DNA of 64,000 bases, from NCBI GenBank assembly GCA_036625225.1, contig JAZKUF010000001.1, positions 372,001 through 436,000 of the forward strand. Direction: 5' to 3'. Below are positions 27,893-37,725 of the stretch, in pieces. Under the pieces are notes generated by a model that saw only the letters and a list, made by a program, of their open reading frames with translations, was not told where the DNA came from and did no database searches. The DNA is from Accumulibacter jenkinsii. GTDB taxonomy: Bacteria > Pseudomonadota > Gammaproteobacteria > Burkholderiales > Rhodocyclaceae. Position 1 is the first letter of the stretch; each line of letters starts with the position of its first letter. The position numbers and the translations under genes were made by a program.

Positions 27893-28777
27893 ATGCCCCA
27901 GATCACTGCCAACCATCTTCAGATCGAATTCGAAAGCTTCGGCCCCGAGTCGGCGCCGGCCATCCTGCTGATCATGGGGCTTGGCGCGCAACTCGGTCGC
28001 TGGAACAGCGAACTCTGCGAAGCCCTCGTGGCGCGCGCTTTTCGCGTCATCCGTTTCGACAACCGGGACTGCGGTCGCTCGACCAAGCTCGATGCGGCCG
28101 GGGTTCCGGACATCGCTCGGGCGCTACGCAGCGCTCTGCCGCTGGTTGCGCCGTATACGCTCGAAGACATGGCGGCCGACTGTATCGGCTTGCTCGATGC
28201 GCTGGGGATCGCGCAAGCCCATATCGTGGGAGCGTCGATGGGCGGCGCCATCGCGCAGATCGTCGCTGCGCTTTATCCACAGCGGACGCTGTCGCTGACC
28301 AGCATCATGTCTACCAGCAGCCATCCAGAGTTGCCGCCGCCGACGCCGGCGGCGGCGCTGGCCCTGATGGCGCCGTTGCCGGCGACCCGTGACCGCGAAA
28401 CCTTGATCGAGGATGCCATCCGGCGCCAGCTGGCGGTTGCCAGCCCCCAATACCCGAGTTGTCCGCAGCGCCTGCGCAGCCTGTTTACCGAGGAACATGA
28501 GCGCGGCTTTCATCCGCGCGGCGTGACCCGCCAACTGGCAGCGTTTCTCGCCAGTGGCGATCGGCGTGCTTTGCTGGCCACCATCCAGGCGCCGACCCTG
28601 GTGCTGCACGGGGCCGACGATCCGCTGATCCCGGTCGCCTGTGGTTACGACGTGGCAGCGCACATCCCGGGCGCCAGGATGCAGGTGATCCCGGGAATGG
28701 CGCACGATTTTCCGGTCGCCCTGAGCGAGGTGTTCGCCGATGCCATCGCGTCGGTGGCGCAAGCGGCGTCACGTTGA
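27893..28777 (+). CDS. Alpha/beta hydrolase
   Basis: A 294-residue alpha/beta hydrolase. The nucleophile elbow is GASMGG (serine near residue 115), the acid is in LHGADDPLIPV and the histidine in GMAHDFP, giving a complete triad. The oxyanion region LLIMGLGAQLGRW and RFDNRDCGRSTK are typical of the esterase and haloperoxidase-like group that also includes poorly characterised PHA-linked hydrolases. ATG at 27893 begins the conserved MPQITANHLQIEFES; no good ribosome binding site is visible. It follows the damaged synthetase by 123 bases. Substrate unknown. Confidence 0.85.
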   Translation: MPQITANHLQIEFESFGPESAPAILLIMGLGAQLGRWNSELCEALVARAFRVIRFDNRDCGRSTKLDAAGVPDIARALRSALPLVAPYTLEDMAADCIGLLDALGIAQAHIVGASMGGAIAQIVAALYPQRTLSLTSIMSTSSHPELPPPTPAAALALMAPLPATRDRETLIEDAIRRQLAVASPQYPSCPQRLRSLFTEEHERGFHPRGVTRQLAAFLASGDRRALLATIQAPTLVLHGADDPLIPVACGYDVAAHIPGARMQVIPGMAHDFPVALSEVFADAIASVAQAASR

Positions 28778-28813
28778 ACGAGCGCGATGCCTGGCGGCGT
28801 CGGCGGATCAGCG

Positions 28814-30268
28814 ATGAACGGCCTGCTCGTGCCCCAGCCGATGACTTTCATCGACCTCGAGACCAGCGGCGCCAACTTCGCCAATGATCGGATCATCGAG
28901 ATTGGCCTGGTCGAAGTCGACCCGCACGGCGTCCGGGAATGGAGCGTCCTGGTCAACCCTGAAATGGCGCTCTCTTCCTTCATCACCGGGCTCACCGGCA
29001 TTGATGATGCGATGCTGCGCACGGCGGCCCCTTTTCGCGAACTGGCACCCGCCCTTCTCGACCGCCTGCGCGGCCGCCTGCTGATCGCGCACAACGCCCG
29101 CTTCGACTACGGTTTCCTGAAAGGCGAGTTCAGACGGCTGGGCGTCGATTTCCGGGCGACCCGGCTCTGTACCGTCAGGCTTTCGCGCAAGCTCTTTCCC
29201 GAGCATCACCGGCATAACCTCGACGTCCTGGTGACACGGCATGGCCTGAGCGTTGCCGGAAACCGTCACCGGGCGCTCGCCGATGCCCGTCTGCTGTGGG
29301 ATCTTTGGCAATCCTGGCATCGGCAGCTGCCGCTGGTGACCATCCAGAGCGCCGTGGCAGCGATCGTCGGCCACCCTGAACTGCCGCCGCAGATCGATCC
29401 CCAGGTGATCGACGACCTGCCGGAAGCGGCCGGCGCCTATGCCTTTTACCGCGAGGATGGCCGCCTGCTGCTCTGCCGGCGCAGCAGCAACCTGCGGCAG
29501 CAGGTTCTCGCCCACTTCACGGCCAGCAAGCGTCAAGCGTCCTTGATCCGCGACACCTCGCGAATCGAGTGGCGCGAGGCCGCAGGAGAACTGGGTGCCC
29601 GCCTGCACGAGCGCGAACTCGCCCGCTCGTGCCTGCCGGTCGAGCCGCCCCCGCCTGCCGACGGGGCTCGCCACCGGTCAGGCGCGCCAGGGCATGAGGT
29701 CTGTTCGTGGCAACTGCAGGCAGGCGCCGAGGGCCACTTTCAGCCGCAACTGGTCTTTGCCGAGGAACTCGATTTTGCGCGGGCCGACGACCTTTTCGGG
29801 CTCTACTCGAGTCGTCGCGAGGCGCTGCGCAATCTTCGCACGCTGGCCGACGCTCACCATCTCTGTCATCAGTGGCTGGGTCTCGAAGAGGCGACCCGGG
29901 GAGCGGCCTGCAGCGCTTACCGGCAGAAGAACTGCCGCGGCGTCTGCATCGGCCGGGAATCGCCGGCGCAGCACGGCATCCGTCTGCTGACCGCGCTGGC
30001 CCGGCTGAAGGTAAGCGTCTGGCCTAGCCCAGGACCGCTGGTGCTGACCGAACGCGACGAATTCGGCCTGCGCGAGGATCTTCACCTGATTGACCGCTGG
30101 TGTCTGGTAGCCACGGTGCACAGCGAGGAAGCGCTGCAGGCGCGCCTCGCGGAAGGACCGGCCAGGCTGCTTTTCGACCCCGAGATCTACCGCATTCTCA
30201 ACCGCTGCCTGCAGGCCGGCAAGCTGCCGGTGCGCCCCCTGCCCCGCCAGGCGTTCGCATCACTTTGA
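28814..30268 (+). CDS. DEDDh 3'-5' exonuclease fused to a UvrC/Cho-like domain
   Basis: A 484-residue two-part protein. The N-terminal exonuclease domain resembles the DNA polymerase III epsilon subunit: FIDLETSG (Asp14, Glu16), AHNARFDYGFL and HRALADARLLW supply the DEDDh residues. The C-terminal half resembles the GIY-YIG nuclease of UvrC/Cho, but the signature is altered: GAYAFY is followed by LLCRRSSNLRQQV in place of the usual Y-V/I-G-K-S-NL-RV, so the second half may bind DNA without cutting. Cho-like fusions are thought to act in DNA repair. An earlier ATG at 28787 would add nine residues. It overlaps the ankyrin gene by nine bases at the 3' end. Confidence 0.85.
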   Translation: MNGLLVPQPMTFIDLETSGANFANDRIIEIGLVEVDPHGVREWSVLVNPEMALSSFITGLTGIDDAMLRTAAPFRELAPALLDRLRGRLLIAHNARFDYGFLKGEFRRLGVDFRATRLCTVRLSRKLFPEHHRHNLDVLVTRHGLSVAGNRHRALADARLLWDLWQSWHRQLPLVTIQSAVAAIVGHPELPPQIDPQVIDDLPEAAGAYAFYREDGRLLLCRRSSNLRQQVLAHFTASKRQASLIRDTSRIEWREAAGELGARLHERELARSCLPVEPPPPADGARHRSGAPGHEVCSWQLQAGAEGHFQPQLVFAEELDFARADDLFGLYSSRREALRNLRTLADAHHLCHQWLGLEEATRGAACSAYRQKNCRGVCIGRESPAQHGIRLLTALARLKVSVWPSPGPLVLTERDEFGLREDLHLIDRWCLVATVHSEEALQARLAEGPARLLFDPEIYRILNRCLQAGKLPVRPLPRQAFASL

Positions 30269-30901
30269 ACCCTCGCCGGCGCGGCCGCCGGCCCGGCGCA
30301 AAAGATCGGCAATGTCGGTGTTGTCGGTCTTCAGCGCCCAGTCGATCGCGGTCGCGCCCCGCTCGTTGGCGATGTTCGGGTCGGCCTTGTGCTGCAGCAG
30401 CAGTTCAACCACCGCGAGATGCCCGAAACGAGCGGCAAAGAGCAGCGCCGTCGAGCCATTGGCGGTCGTCGCATTGATCTCGGCACCTTTCTGCAACAGG
30501 TAATCGACCACTGCCGCATGACCATTGAAAGCGGCGTAGATCAGCGGCGGCCAACCGTAGAGGTTGACGTCCGAGCCGGCTTCGACCAGGCGTTTGACGA
30601 AAGGCAGCTTGCCCTGGTAGGCCGCGAGGCTGAGGGCCGTCTCGCCGTTGCGGTTGCGCGTATTGAGCCGGGCGCGACGCTGCAGCAGATAATCGACGAG
30701 TTCGCCGTTGTCGCGCTGTACCGCCTGCATCAGCAAGGTGTTGCCGGCGGCATCGACCGAATTGACGTCCATGCCGCGTTCGATCAGGCGGATCGCCCAG
30801 CGGGTGTCGCCGGAGATCAGTGCCTCCTCCATGTCCTCATATGCCCCGGCCGAAGCCAGGGCGGGAAGCAACAGGGCGAACAACAAGGTGATGATTTTCA
30901 T
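30260..30901 (-). CDS. Exported ankyrin-repeat protein
   Basis: A 213-residue protein with a signal peptide (IITLLFALLLPALASA) followed by about five ankyrin repeats from residue 25 to the end, for example GNTLLMQAVQRDNGELVDYL and GSTALLFAARFGHLAVVELL. Ankyrin repeats bind proteins; the periplasmic partner is unknown, although in Pseudomonas exported ankyrin proteins protect catalase. The ATG overlaps the tatD stop by four bases (ATGA), so it is translated from the tatD transcript. The end overlaps the exonuclease gene convergently. Confidence 0.9.
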   Translation of the reverse strand: MKIITLLFALLLPALASAGAYEDMEEALISGDTRWAIRLIERGMDVNSVDAAGNTLLMQAVQRDNGELVDYLLQRRARLNTRNRNGETALSLAAYQGKLPFVKRLVEAGSDVNLYGWPPLIYAAFNGHAAVVDYLLQKGAEINATTANGSTALLFAARFGHLAVVELLLQHKADPNIANERGATAIDWALKTDNTDIADLLRRAGGRAGEGSK

Positions 30902-31680
30902 TGGGGAACCTTCGTACGGGCTTCAGGGAAGAGGCGAAAGAAATTGGCCGTGGTGGCGTCGACCAGGGCCTCGTAGGTCACGCCACGCAGGCGCGCAATT
31001 TCTTCGGCGACGTGCTTGACGTAGCCAGGCTGGTTGGTTTTTCCCCGATACGGGACCGGTGCGAGATAAGGTGAGTCGGTTTCAACCAGCAGACGTTCGA
31101 GCGGCACACGCTGTGCCACTTCGCGTACGGTGAGCGCTTTCCTGAAGGTGACGATACCCGACATGGAGAGATAGAAACCCTGCTCGAGCGCGGCCTCGGC
31201 GACCTGCCAGCTCTCGGTGAAACAGTGCATGACGCCGCCGACTTCGCCGGCGCCCTCTTCCTGCATCAGGCGCAGGGTATCTGACGCGGCCTCCCGGGTA
31301 TGAACGACCAGGGGTTTGTGCGCTTCCCGGGCAGCGCGGATGTGCGTTCGGAAACGATCCCGCTGCCACTCGGGCGCGTCCTTGTGCCAGTAGTAGTCGA
31401 GACCGGTCTCGCCAATCGCGATCACCCGCGGATGCCGGGCGAGGTCGACCAGCTCGGCGACCGTCGGCTCGCGCAAGCCGGTCGTCTCGGGGTGGACGCC
31501 AACCGAGGCAAGCAGGACCGGCCAGGTTTCGGCAAGCGCCAGCACCCGCGGCAGGTCTTCGAGCGTGACGCCGATGCACAGCGCGCAACCGACGTCATTT
31601 TCCTGCATCAGGGCAAGAACCTGCTCAATGCCGGCGGACAACTGCGGCAAGTCGAGGTGACAATGGGAATCGACCAGCAT
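30898..31680 (-). CDS. tatD: TatD-family metal-dependent deoxyribonuclease
   Basis: A 260-residue TIM-barrel hydrolase with the metal-binding opening VDSHCHLD, IGETGLDYYW in the middle and LLVETDSPYLAP near the end, all diagnostic of TatD/YcfH proteins, which are Mg-dependent 3'-5' DNases. The ATG at 31680 is favoured over GTG at 31683 because GAGG lies six bases upstream. The order holB-pilZ-tatD matches many proteobacteria, where the YcfH form sits just here. The ankyrin gene is coupled downstream. Confidence 0.94.
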   Translation of the reverse strand: MLVDSHCHLDLPQLSAGIEQVLALMQENDVGCALCIGVTLEDLPRVLALAETWPVLLASVGVHPETTGLREPTVAELVDLARHPRVIAIGETGLDYYWHKDAPEWQRDRFRTHIRAAREAHKPLVVHTREAASDTLRLMQEEGAGEVGGVMHCFTESWQVAEAALEQGFYLSMSGIVTFRKALTVREVAQRVPLERLLVETDSPYLAPVPYRGKTNQPGYVKHVAEEIARLRGVTYEALVDATTANFFRLFPEARTKVPQ

Positions 31681-31689
31681 CACATCGCC

Positions 31690-32067
31690 TCAGATGGTGT
31701 GGGTCGGACGGCCGGATTGCAGCACGCCGCCGAGCAGCCCCTCGATGCGTCGGCGCGCCTCGGCGCCGCTTTCGTCGCTCTTGAAGTGGACACCGATCCC
31801 CTGCGCCTTGTTGTTCTGGGCACCGACCGGGGTAATCCAGATAACCGTCCCGGCGATCGGCAGCTTCGCGGCGTCGTCCATCAGCGACAGCAGCATGAAG
31901 ACTTCATCGCCGATCGAGTAGTTGCGGGTGGTCGGGATGAAGATTCCTCCATTGCGCAGCAACGGCATGTACGCAGCGTACAGTGCCGACTTCGAGTTGA
32001 TGTTCAGCGACAGGACACTCGGACGCGGCGGCGCCGGCACAGGCTTGATCATATCTGCTTCTGCCAT
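31690..32067 (-). CDS. pilZ: PilZ-domain protein (type IV pilus assembly PilZ)
   Basis: A 125-residue single-domain PilZ protein. The sequence SLNINSKSALYAAYMPLLRN and GGIFIPT at the start resembles Pseudomonas PilZ, which lacks the RxxxR c-di-GMP-binding motif; I see none here either. It works in type IV pilus assembly with PilB and FimX-type partners. The ATG follows GAGAGGGAC. It lies eight bases downstream of holB on the same strand, the order known in gamma- and betaproteobacteria. Confidence 0.9.
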   Translation of the reverse strand: MAEADMIKPVPAPPRPSVLSLNINSKSALYAAYMPLLRNGGIFIPTTRNYSIGDEVFMLLSLMDDAAKLPIAGTVIWITPVGAQNNKAQGIGVHFKSDESGAEARRRIEGLLGGVLQSGRPTHTI

Positions 32068-32074
32068 GTCCCTC

Positions 32075-33115
32075 TCAGGAGGTTCGGAAAAGGCGGGCGT
32101 AGCTGAGGAAAAAATCTTCGAGAAAGAGGCGGCTGTTCAGCGGCTGCTCGCACTCGGCCTTGCATTGTATCGCTTTTCGACTGAATGCCAAGAGCGTGCG
32201 GGTGTCGGTCCCTTGGGCGAGGTGCGCGAGCCGCGACGCGTGGGCGAGAAAGTAGCGTGGCGGCAGCCCCTGGCTCGCCAGGGTGAGATCGAACAGCCAC
32301 TTCTGCAGCCAGTCGAGAGCACGTTTCAGGGGTCCCGGTCGCTTGTCGGCCTTGACCTGCCGATCGAGGTCGGCAGCTGCCGCCAGGGGGTCGAAGCCCT
32401 GCGCGCGCGCGAGCTGCGCGACCAGCGAATCGAGCAGGACACGCTCGCCGCTGGCGCTCAGTTCAAGCGCCAGAAGCGGCGAACCACCGGCCAGCGCCAG
32501 CCAGTTTTCGGCCTCGCGGACGCCGGCTTCATTCAGCCACTGCACTGCGAGGTGTGGCGCCGGGCGGCGAACGGGTATCGCCTGACAGCGGCTGCGAATC
32601 GTCGGCAACAAGCGATGCGGTTCGCTCGACACCAGGAGGAACAGGGTGGATGCGATCGGTTCTTCAAGCGCTTTGAGAAGCGCGTTGGCGGTCGCACGAT
32701 TCATCGCCTCGGCCGGATTGAGCAGCACCAGGCGCGCGCCATGGCGATGCGTACCGACATGCAGGAAGTCATCGAGCGCGCGCACCTGGTCGATCGTGAT
32801 CTGCTGGCTGGGCTTCTTCCTGCCGGCCTCGTCGGGCAGCGCCGCAGCGACGCCTTCGGAGGTCGTCAATGCCTGCGGCTGCAGCAGCCGCAGGTCGGGG
32901 TGATTGCCCTGCCCCAGCCAGCCGCAGGCCAGGCATTTGCCGCAGGCCATGCCGGCTTCGCTGACGGCTTCACAAAGCAACGCTTCGGCGAACGAGCGGG
33001 CGAGGTCGAACTTGCCGATCCCGTGCTGACCCGAGATCAGCAAGGCATGCGGCAGCTGTTCCCGCCGTGCGCAGAGCTGCTGCCAGACCGTTGAATGCAA
33101 TTCCAGGAGGTTCAT
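32075..33115 (-). CDS. holB: DNA polymerase III delta' subunit
   Basis: A 346-residue clamp-loader subunit. The nonfunctional P-loop region is LLISGQHGIGKFDLARSFAE, followed by a zinc module with CGKCLACGWL. The sensor segment is in HRLLPTIRSRCQAIPVR. It loads the beta clamp together with the tau, gamma and delta subunits. ATG at 33115 overlaps the tmk stop by four bases (ATGA). A longer in-frame start upstream is the tmk shadow. Confidence 0.94.
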   Translation of the reverse strand: MNLLELHSTVWQQLCARREQLPHALLISGQHGIGKFDLARSFAEALLCEAVSEAGMACGKCLACGWLGQGNHPDLRLLQPQALTTSEGVAAALPDEAGRKKPSQQITIDQVRALDDFLHVGTHRHGARLVLLNPAEAMNRATANALLKALEEPIASTLFLLVSSEPHRLLPTIRSRCQAIPVRRPAPHLAVQWLNEAGVREAENWLALAGGSPLLALELSASGERVLLDSLVAQLARAQGFDPLAAAADLDRQVKADKRPGPLKRALDWLQKWLFDLTLASQGLPPRYFLAHASRLAHLAQGTDTRTLLAFSRKAIQCKAECEQPLNSRLFLEDFFLSYARLFRTS

Positions 33116-33750
33116 GGACAATGTCTTGCAATCGTTTGTTGAACCCGTTGCGCGATCCATTCGCGACTCTGGTCGGCGTCGATGATTGCCATACGCTCTG
33201 GTGCCGCGGCCGCCCGCTCGAGATAGGCCTCGCGCACCCGCTCGTGAAAATCGGGCTGTTCCTGTTCGAAACGGTCGCGCGCCCGTGCCTGCGCAGCGAT
33301 GCGCCGGCCAGCGATCGCTGCCGGCAGGTCAAAGAGCAGCGTCAGATCCGGCTGCAGATGGGCATGCACCCATTGCTCGAGCTGCGCGAATTTCTCCCGG
33401 TCAAGCCCTCGTCCGCCGCACTGGTAAGCAAAGGTGGCGTCGCTGAAGCGGTCGCAGATGACCCAGTCACCGTCCGCCAAGGCCGGTTCGATCAGCCGTT
33501 CGAGATGTTCGCGGCGCGCCGCAAACATCAGCAAGGCTTCGGTTTCGAGCTGCATGGCCTCGTGCAGCAGCAAGCCGCGCAGCTTCTCGCCGAGCGGCGT
33601 CCCCCCGGGTTCACGGGTCGTCAGCACCCTTCTCCCCTGGCCGCGGACAAAGGCCGCAGCGGCCTCGACATGACTGCTCTTGCCGGCGCCGTCGATCCCC
33701 TCGAAGGTGATGAATTTGCCCCGCGGCTTCTTGCTCTGACCTTGACTCAA
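33112..33750 (-). CDS. tmk: Thymidylate kinase
   Basis: A 212-residue kinase converting dTMP to dTDP. The P-loop is FITFEGIDGAGKSS (about residues 13-26), the DR motif is in VICDRFSDATFAYQCGGRG, and a lid region rich in Arg follows. The start is TTG at 33750, which overlaps the mltG stop by four bases (TTGA); no ATG fits the family N-terminus. The mltG-tmk-holB order is universal in proteobacteria and confirms the call. Confidence 0.96.
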   Translation of the reverse strand: MSQGQSKKPRGKFITFEGIDGAGKSSHVEAAAAFVRGQGRRVLTTREPGGTPLGEKLRGLLLHEAMQLETEALLMFAARREHLERLIEPALADGDWVICDRFSDATFAYQCGGRGLDREKFAQLEQWVHAHLQPDLTLLFDLPAAIAGRRIAAQARARDRFEQEQPDFHERVREAYLERAAAAPERMAIIDADQSREWIAQRVQQTIARHCP

Positions 33751-34748
33751 GGTTGTCCGCCTCTCTGGTAACGCGTAACAGCCTGGTTATGTTCGGCCAG
33801 CGTACGCGAAAACTGGCTGCTGCCATCGCCGCGGGCGACGAAATACAAAACATCGCTGGGCGCCGGATGCAATGCCGCCCGCAGCGACGAAAGGCCGGGC
33901 ATCGCGATCGGGGTTGGCGGCAACCCTGGGCGAAGATAGCTATTGTAGGGCGTATCGGCGAGCAGATCGCTTTTGCGCAGATTGCCGTCGAAGTTTTCGC
34001 CCAGACCGTAGATCACGGTCGGATCGGTCTGCAGTCGCATTCCCTGGCGCAGACGGTTCACGAACACCGCCGCCACCAGCGGACGATCTTCGTCGCGTCC
34101 GGTCTCCTTTTCGATGATCGAGGCCATGATCAAGGCCTCGTAAGGATCACGGTAAGGCAGCTCAGGCGCCCTCGCCGGCCACTCGCGGGCCAGATGCCGC
34201 TGCATTGCGCGGTAGCCCCGGGCGAGCAGTTCGAGCTCGCTGCTGCGTTTGGCAAAGAGATAGGTATCCGGAAAGAAAAGGCCCTCGGCCACGGTTTCCG
34301 GCGCCCCGAGCAGACGCATGATTTCGGCGTCGGAGAGACCGCTGCTGTCATGGCGCAGATCCGGATGTGCGGCCAGGCGCTCGCGCATCTGGCGGAAGGT
34401 CCAGCCTTCGATGAACGCGATCTCGGCTTGCGTGAAGTCGCCGCGGGTCAGCTTGCGGAGCAATTGCAATGGCGTGATGCCGCGGCTGATCTCGTAGCTG
34501 CCGGCCTTGATCGACGTGTCGACGTCGAGCAGGCGGGCAACGATGAACAGCACCCAGGGATCGAGTTCCACTCCTGCGGCAACGATTTCACTGCTGGCAC
34601 TGCGCAGGCTGTTGCCGCGCGGGACGGTGAACTCGACCCGTTCCTGCGGCAGACCGATCGGTGCCAGCGCCAGGCCAGCCACCAGAGCGGCCGACAGCAG
34701 AGGCACCAGCAGGGCGAAAAACAACAGATTGCGAAGGAGTTTGTGCAT
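33747..34748 (-). CDS. mltG: Endolytic murein transglycosylase MltG
   Basis: A 333-residue YceG-like protein with one N-terminal membrane helix (LLFFALLVPLLSAALVAGLA). A LysM-like region follows, and the catalytic domain has the glutamate in IMASIIEKETGRD and the signature LRQGMRLQTDPTVIYGL. It cleaves nascent peptidoglycan and ends glycan chains at the inner membrane. The ATG at 34748 is the family start; upstream open frame is the shadow of ygfZ. It begins an operon with tmk, holB, pilZ, tatD and the ankyrin gene, each overlapping or nearly so. Confidence 0.95.
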   Translation of the reverse strand: MHKLLRNLLFFALLVPLLSAALVAGLALAPIGLPQERVEFTVPRGNSLRSASSEIVAAGVELDPWVLFIVARLLDVDTSIKAGSYEISRGITPLQLLRKLTRGDFTQAEIAFIEGWTFRQMRERLAAHPDLRHDSSGLSDAEIMRLLGAPETVAEGLFFPDTYLFAKRSSELELLARGYRAMQRHLAREWPARAPELPYRDPYEALIMASIIEKETGRDEDRPLVAAVFVNRLRQGMRLQTDPTVIYGLGENFDGNLRKSDLLADTPYNSYLRPGLPPTPIAMPGLSSLRAALHPAPSDVLYFVARGDGSSQFSRTLAEHNQAVTRYQRGGQP

Positions 34749-34841
34749 CAATCCGGCGCAGCCGACAAGCTGCTGGGGGAACGGTGGATTGCCTTGAAGT
34801 GGCCCTATAATAGCTGAAACTTGACGGAACCGAGCAAACCG

Positions 34842-35885
34842 ATGAACTCGAATGGACTGGCAAACTGGCTCAACTTCCTGGCTGCTGACGGTGCACGCAT
34901 CGACCGGGGGCTGGTCACGGATTTTGGCGATGCGGCCGCTGAACTCGCCGCGGCCCGCGAAGCGACGATCCTCTCGCCTCTCGCACACCTTACCCTGATC
35001 GAGGTCGCGGGGTCGGACGCGTGCCTCTTTCTCCACCAGCAGCTGACCAGCGACGTCAGGCACCTCGCCGCCGACCGGGCGCAATATTCGGCCTGGTGCA
35101 CGGCCAAGGGGCGGATGCTCGCGAGCTTCCTCGTTTTCCATCGGGACGCCGGCTACCGCCTGCAACTGTCGGCCGATCTGCTGGCGCTGATCGTCAAACG
35201 TCTGCAGATGTTCGTCCTTCGCAGCGAGGTCAGGATCACCGTTCCGTCCGCCAGCCCCCCCCTGCTCGGCATCGCCGGCCCCTATGCCGAAGCGGCCCTG
35301 TTGTTGGCCGGCCTGCCGCTTCCCGCGGCAGATCTGGAGGCGCTTCCCTTCGCCGCTGGCGTGGTCATCCGGCTCGCTGCGCAGCGCTTTGAAATCGTCG
35401 TCGATGCCGGCGCCGCCCCGGCGCTCTGGCAGCAACTGCAGGTGCATGCGCGGCCGGCTGGAACCCCGGTCTGGCAGTGGCTGGAGATTGACGCCGGCAT
35501 CCCGCTGATCAGCGACGCCACGAAAGAGGAGTTCGTGCCGCAGATGGCCCACTTCGAGCAGCTGGGCGCCGTCAGTTTTCACAAGGGCTGCTACCCCGGA
35601 CAGGAAATCGTCGCCCGCACCCAGTATCTGGGCAAGGTCAAGCGCCACCTCCATCGCGCCCATGCCGCCAGCCCGATGGCCGCCGGGCAAGCGATCTATT
35701 CGCCAGCCAGTCCCCTCCATCCGTGCGGCATGATCGTCAATGGCGCGCCCTCGCCGGCGGGAGGACATGAAGCGCTGGCCGTCGTTCAGGAATCTTTCGC
35801 CGACAACGAAGATCTCGAACTCGGCGCGCCGGGTGGCCCGCGCCTGCGCCTCAACCCCGCCAGCAGCACCCTGCCGACCGCTTGA
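34842..35885 (+). CDS. ygfZ: Folate-binding protein YgfZ
   Basis: A 347-residue GcvT-like protein that takes part in maintenance of Fe-S enzymes in the presence of folate. The family signature K-G-C-[FY]-x-G-Q-E is present as KGCYPGQEIVAR at about residues 250-261. The ATG at 34842 is chosen; a TTG at 34821 would add seven residues and cannot be excluded. It is divergent from mltG. Activity in Fe-S maintenance fits the isc operon elsewhere in the window. Confidence 0.93.
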   Translation: MNSNGLANWLNFLAADGARIDRGLVTDFGDAAAELAAAREATILSPLAHLTLIEVAGSDACLFLHQQLTSDVRHLAADRAQYSAWCTAKGRMLASFLVFHRDAGYRLQLSADLLALIVKRLQMFVLRSEVRITVPSASPPLLGIAGPYAEAALLLAGLPLPAADLEALPFAAGVVIRLAAQRFEIVVDAGAAPALWQQLQVHARPAGTPVWQWLEIDAGIPLISDATKEEFVPQMAHFEQLGAVSFHKGCYPGQEIVARTQYLGKVKRHLHRAHAASPMAAGQAIYSPASPLHPCGMIVNGAPSPAGGHEALAVVQESFADNEDLELGAPGGPRLRLNPASSTLPTA

Positions 35886-35898
35886 GACCCGCCCCGCG

Positions 35899-36681
<783 letters not shown>

Positions 36682-37129
36682 GGCAGCACGAGGTCAAACA
36701 GCTCGATGATGTCGGCGTTGCGCATCCGGATGCAGCCGATCGATCCCGGTCGGCCCATCGGCGTCGTGTCGGGGCAACCATGGATATAGACGTAACGACG
36801 CATGGTATCGACCTCGCCGAGCCGGTTGCGGCCCGGCTCGCAGCCTGACAGCCAGAGGATGCGGGTGAGGATCCAGTCGCGCCTGGGAAAACGTTCGGCA
36901 AGTTCGCGGCAATAGATCTCGCCGCTCGGCCGCCGGCCAATGAACACTGTGTTCTCTGCCTCTCCGGCGCCGATCCTGGCGCGCACCAGGTGCCTGCCGC
37001 GCGGCGTGCAGAAACTGCCCGAGCGCTCGCCGGCGCCCTTCGCTGCCGTGGACACCGGATAGCGGCGCAGGATCTGTCCGGCATCGTCCACCAGGGTCAG
37101 GGTCTGCCGACCCAGCGAAATCTGGATCT

Positions 37130-37603
37130 TCACCTTGATTCTCCGCTGCGACCGTGACTGCGCCGCGCCGCAAAAAAGTCGGACAGCAACTGCCCGCACT
37201 GAGCTGCGAGAATCCCGCCCAGGACCTCGGTGTGATGATTGAGACGCGGCACCGCAAAGAGGTCGACGACGCTGCCATGGACCCCGGTTTTCGGGTCGCG
37301 AGCGCCGTAGATCAGCCGGGAAATGCGCGCCTGCAACATCGCGCCGGCACACATCGCACACGGCTCCAGCGTCACGAACAGCTCGCAACCGGGCAGGCGG
37401 TAGTTGCGCAGATGCCGCGCCGCGTCGCGCAGGGCGGCAATCTCGGCGTGCGCCGTCGGATCGTGCTCGCCGATCGGCGAATTGAAACCGCGGCCAACGA
37501 TCACGCCATCGAGCACCACCAGCGCGCCCACCGGCACCTCACCCAGGCATTCGGCCGCCTGTGCCATGGAAATGGCTTCGCGCATGAAGAATTCGTCGTT
37601 CAT
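37130..37603 (-). CDS. tadA: tRNA adenosine(34) deaminase
   Basis: A 157-residue zinc deaminase that converts A34 to inosine in tRNA-Arg(ACG). The zinc site and catalytic glutamate are HAE (at about residues 52-54) and PCAMC (about 81-85). ATG at 37603 opens MNDEFFMREAISMAQ, typical for TadA; an ATG seven codons in is a less likely alternative. It is translationally coupled to the L,D-transpeptidase gene downstream. Confidence 0.95.
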   Translation of the reverse strand: MNDEFFMREAISMAQAAECLGEVPVGALVVLDGVIVGRGFNSPIGEHDPTAHAEIAALRDAARHLRNYRLPGCELFVTLEPCAMCAGAMLQARISRLIYGARDPKTGVHGSVVDLFAVPRLNHHTEVLGGILAAQCGQLLSDFFAARRSHGRSGESR

Positions 37604-37725
37604 CGGCCGGCATTGTACTGCAGCGCAGCGAGCGCCTGACGCTCAGGTCGACGCAATGAAAGCGCGCCTGTGCGGCCAGTCGGCAGCGAGCCATTGCCAG
37701 CGAAGCAGGAAAGCATGCCTACTCT

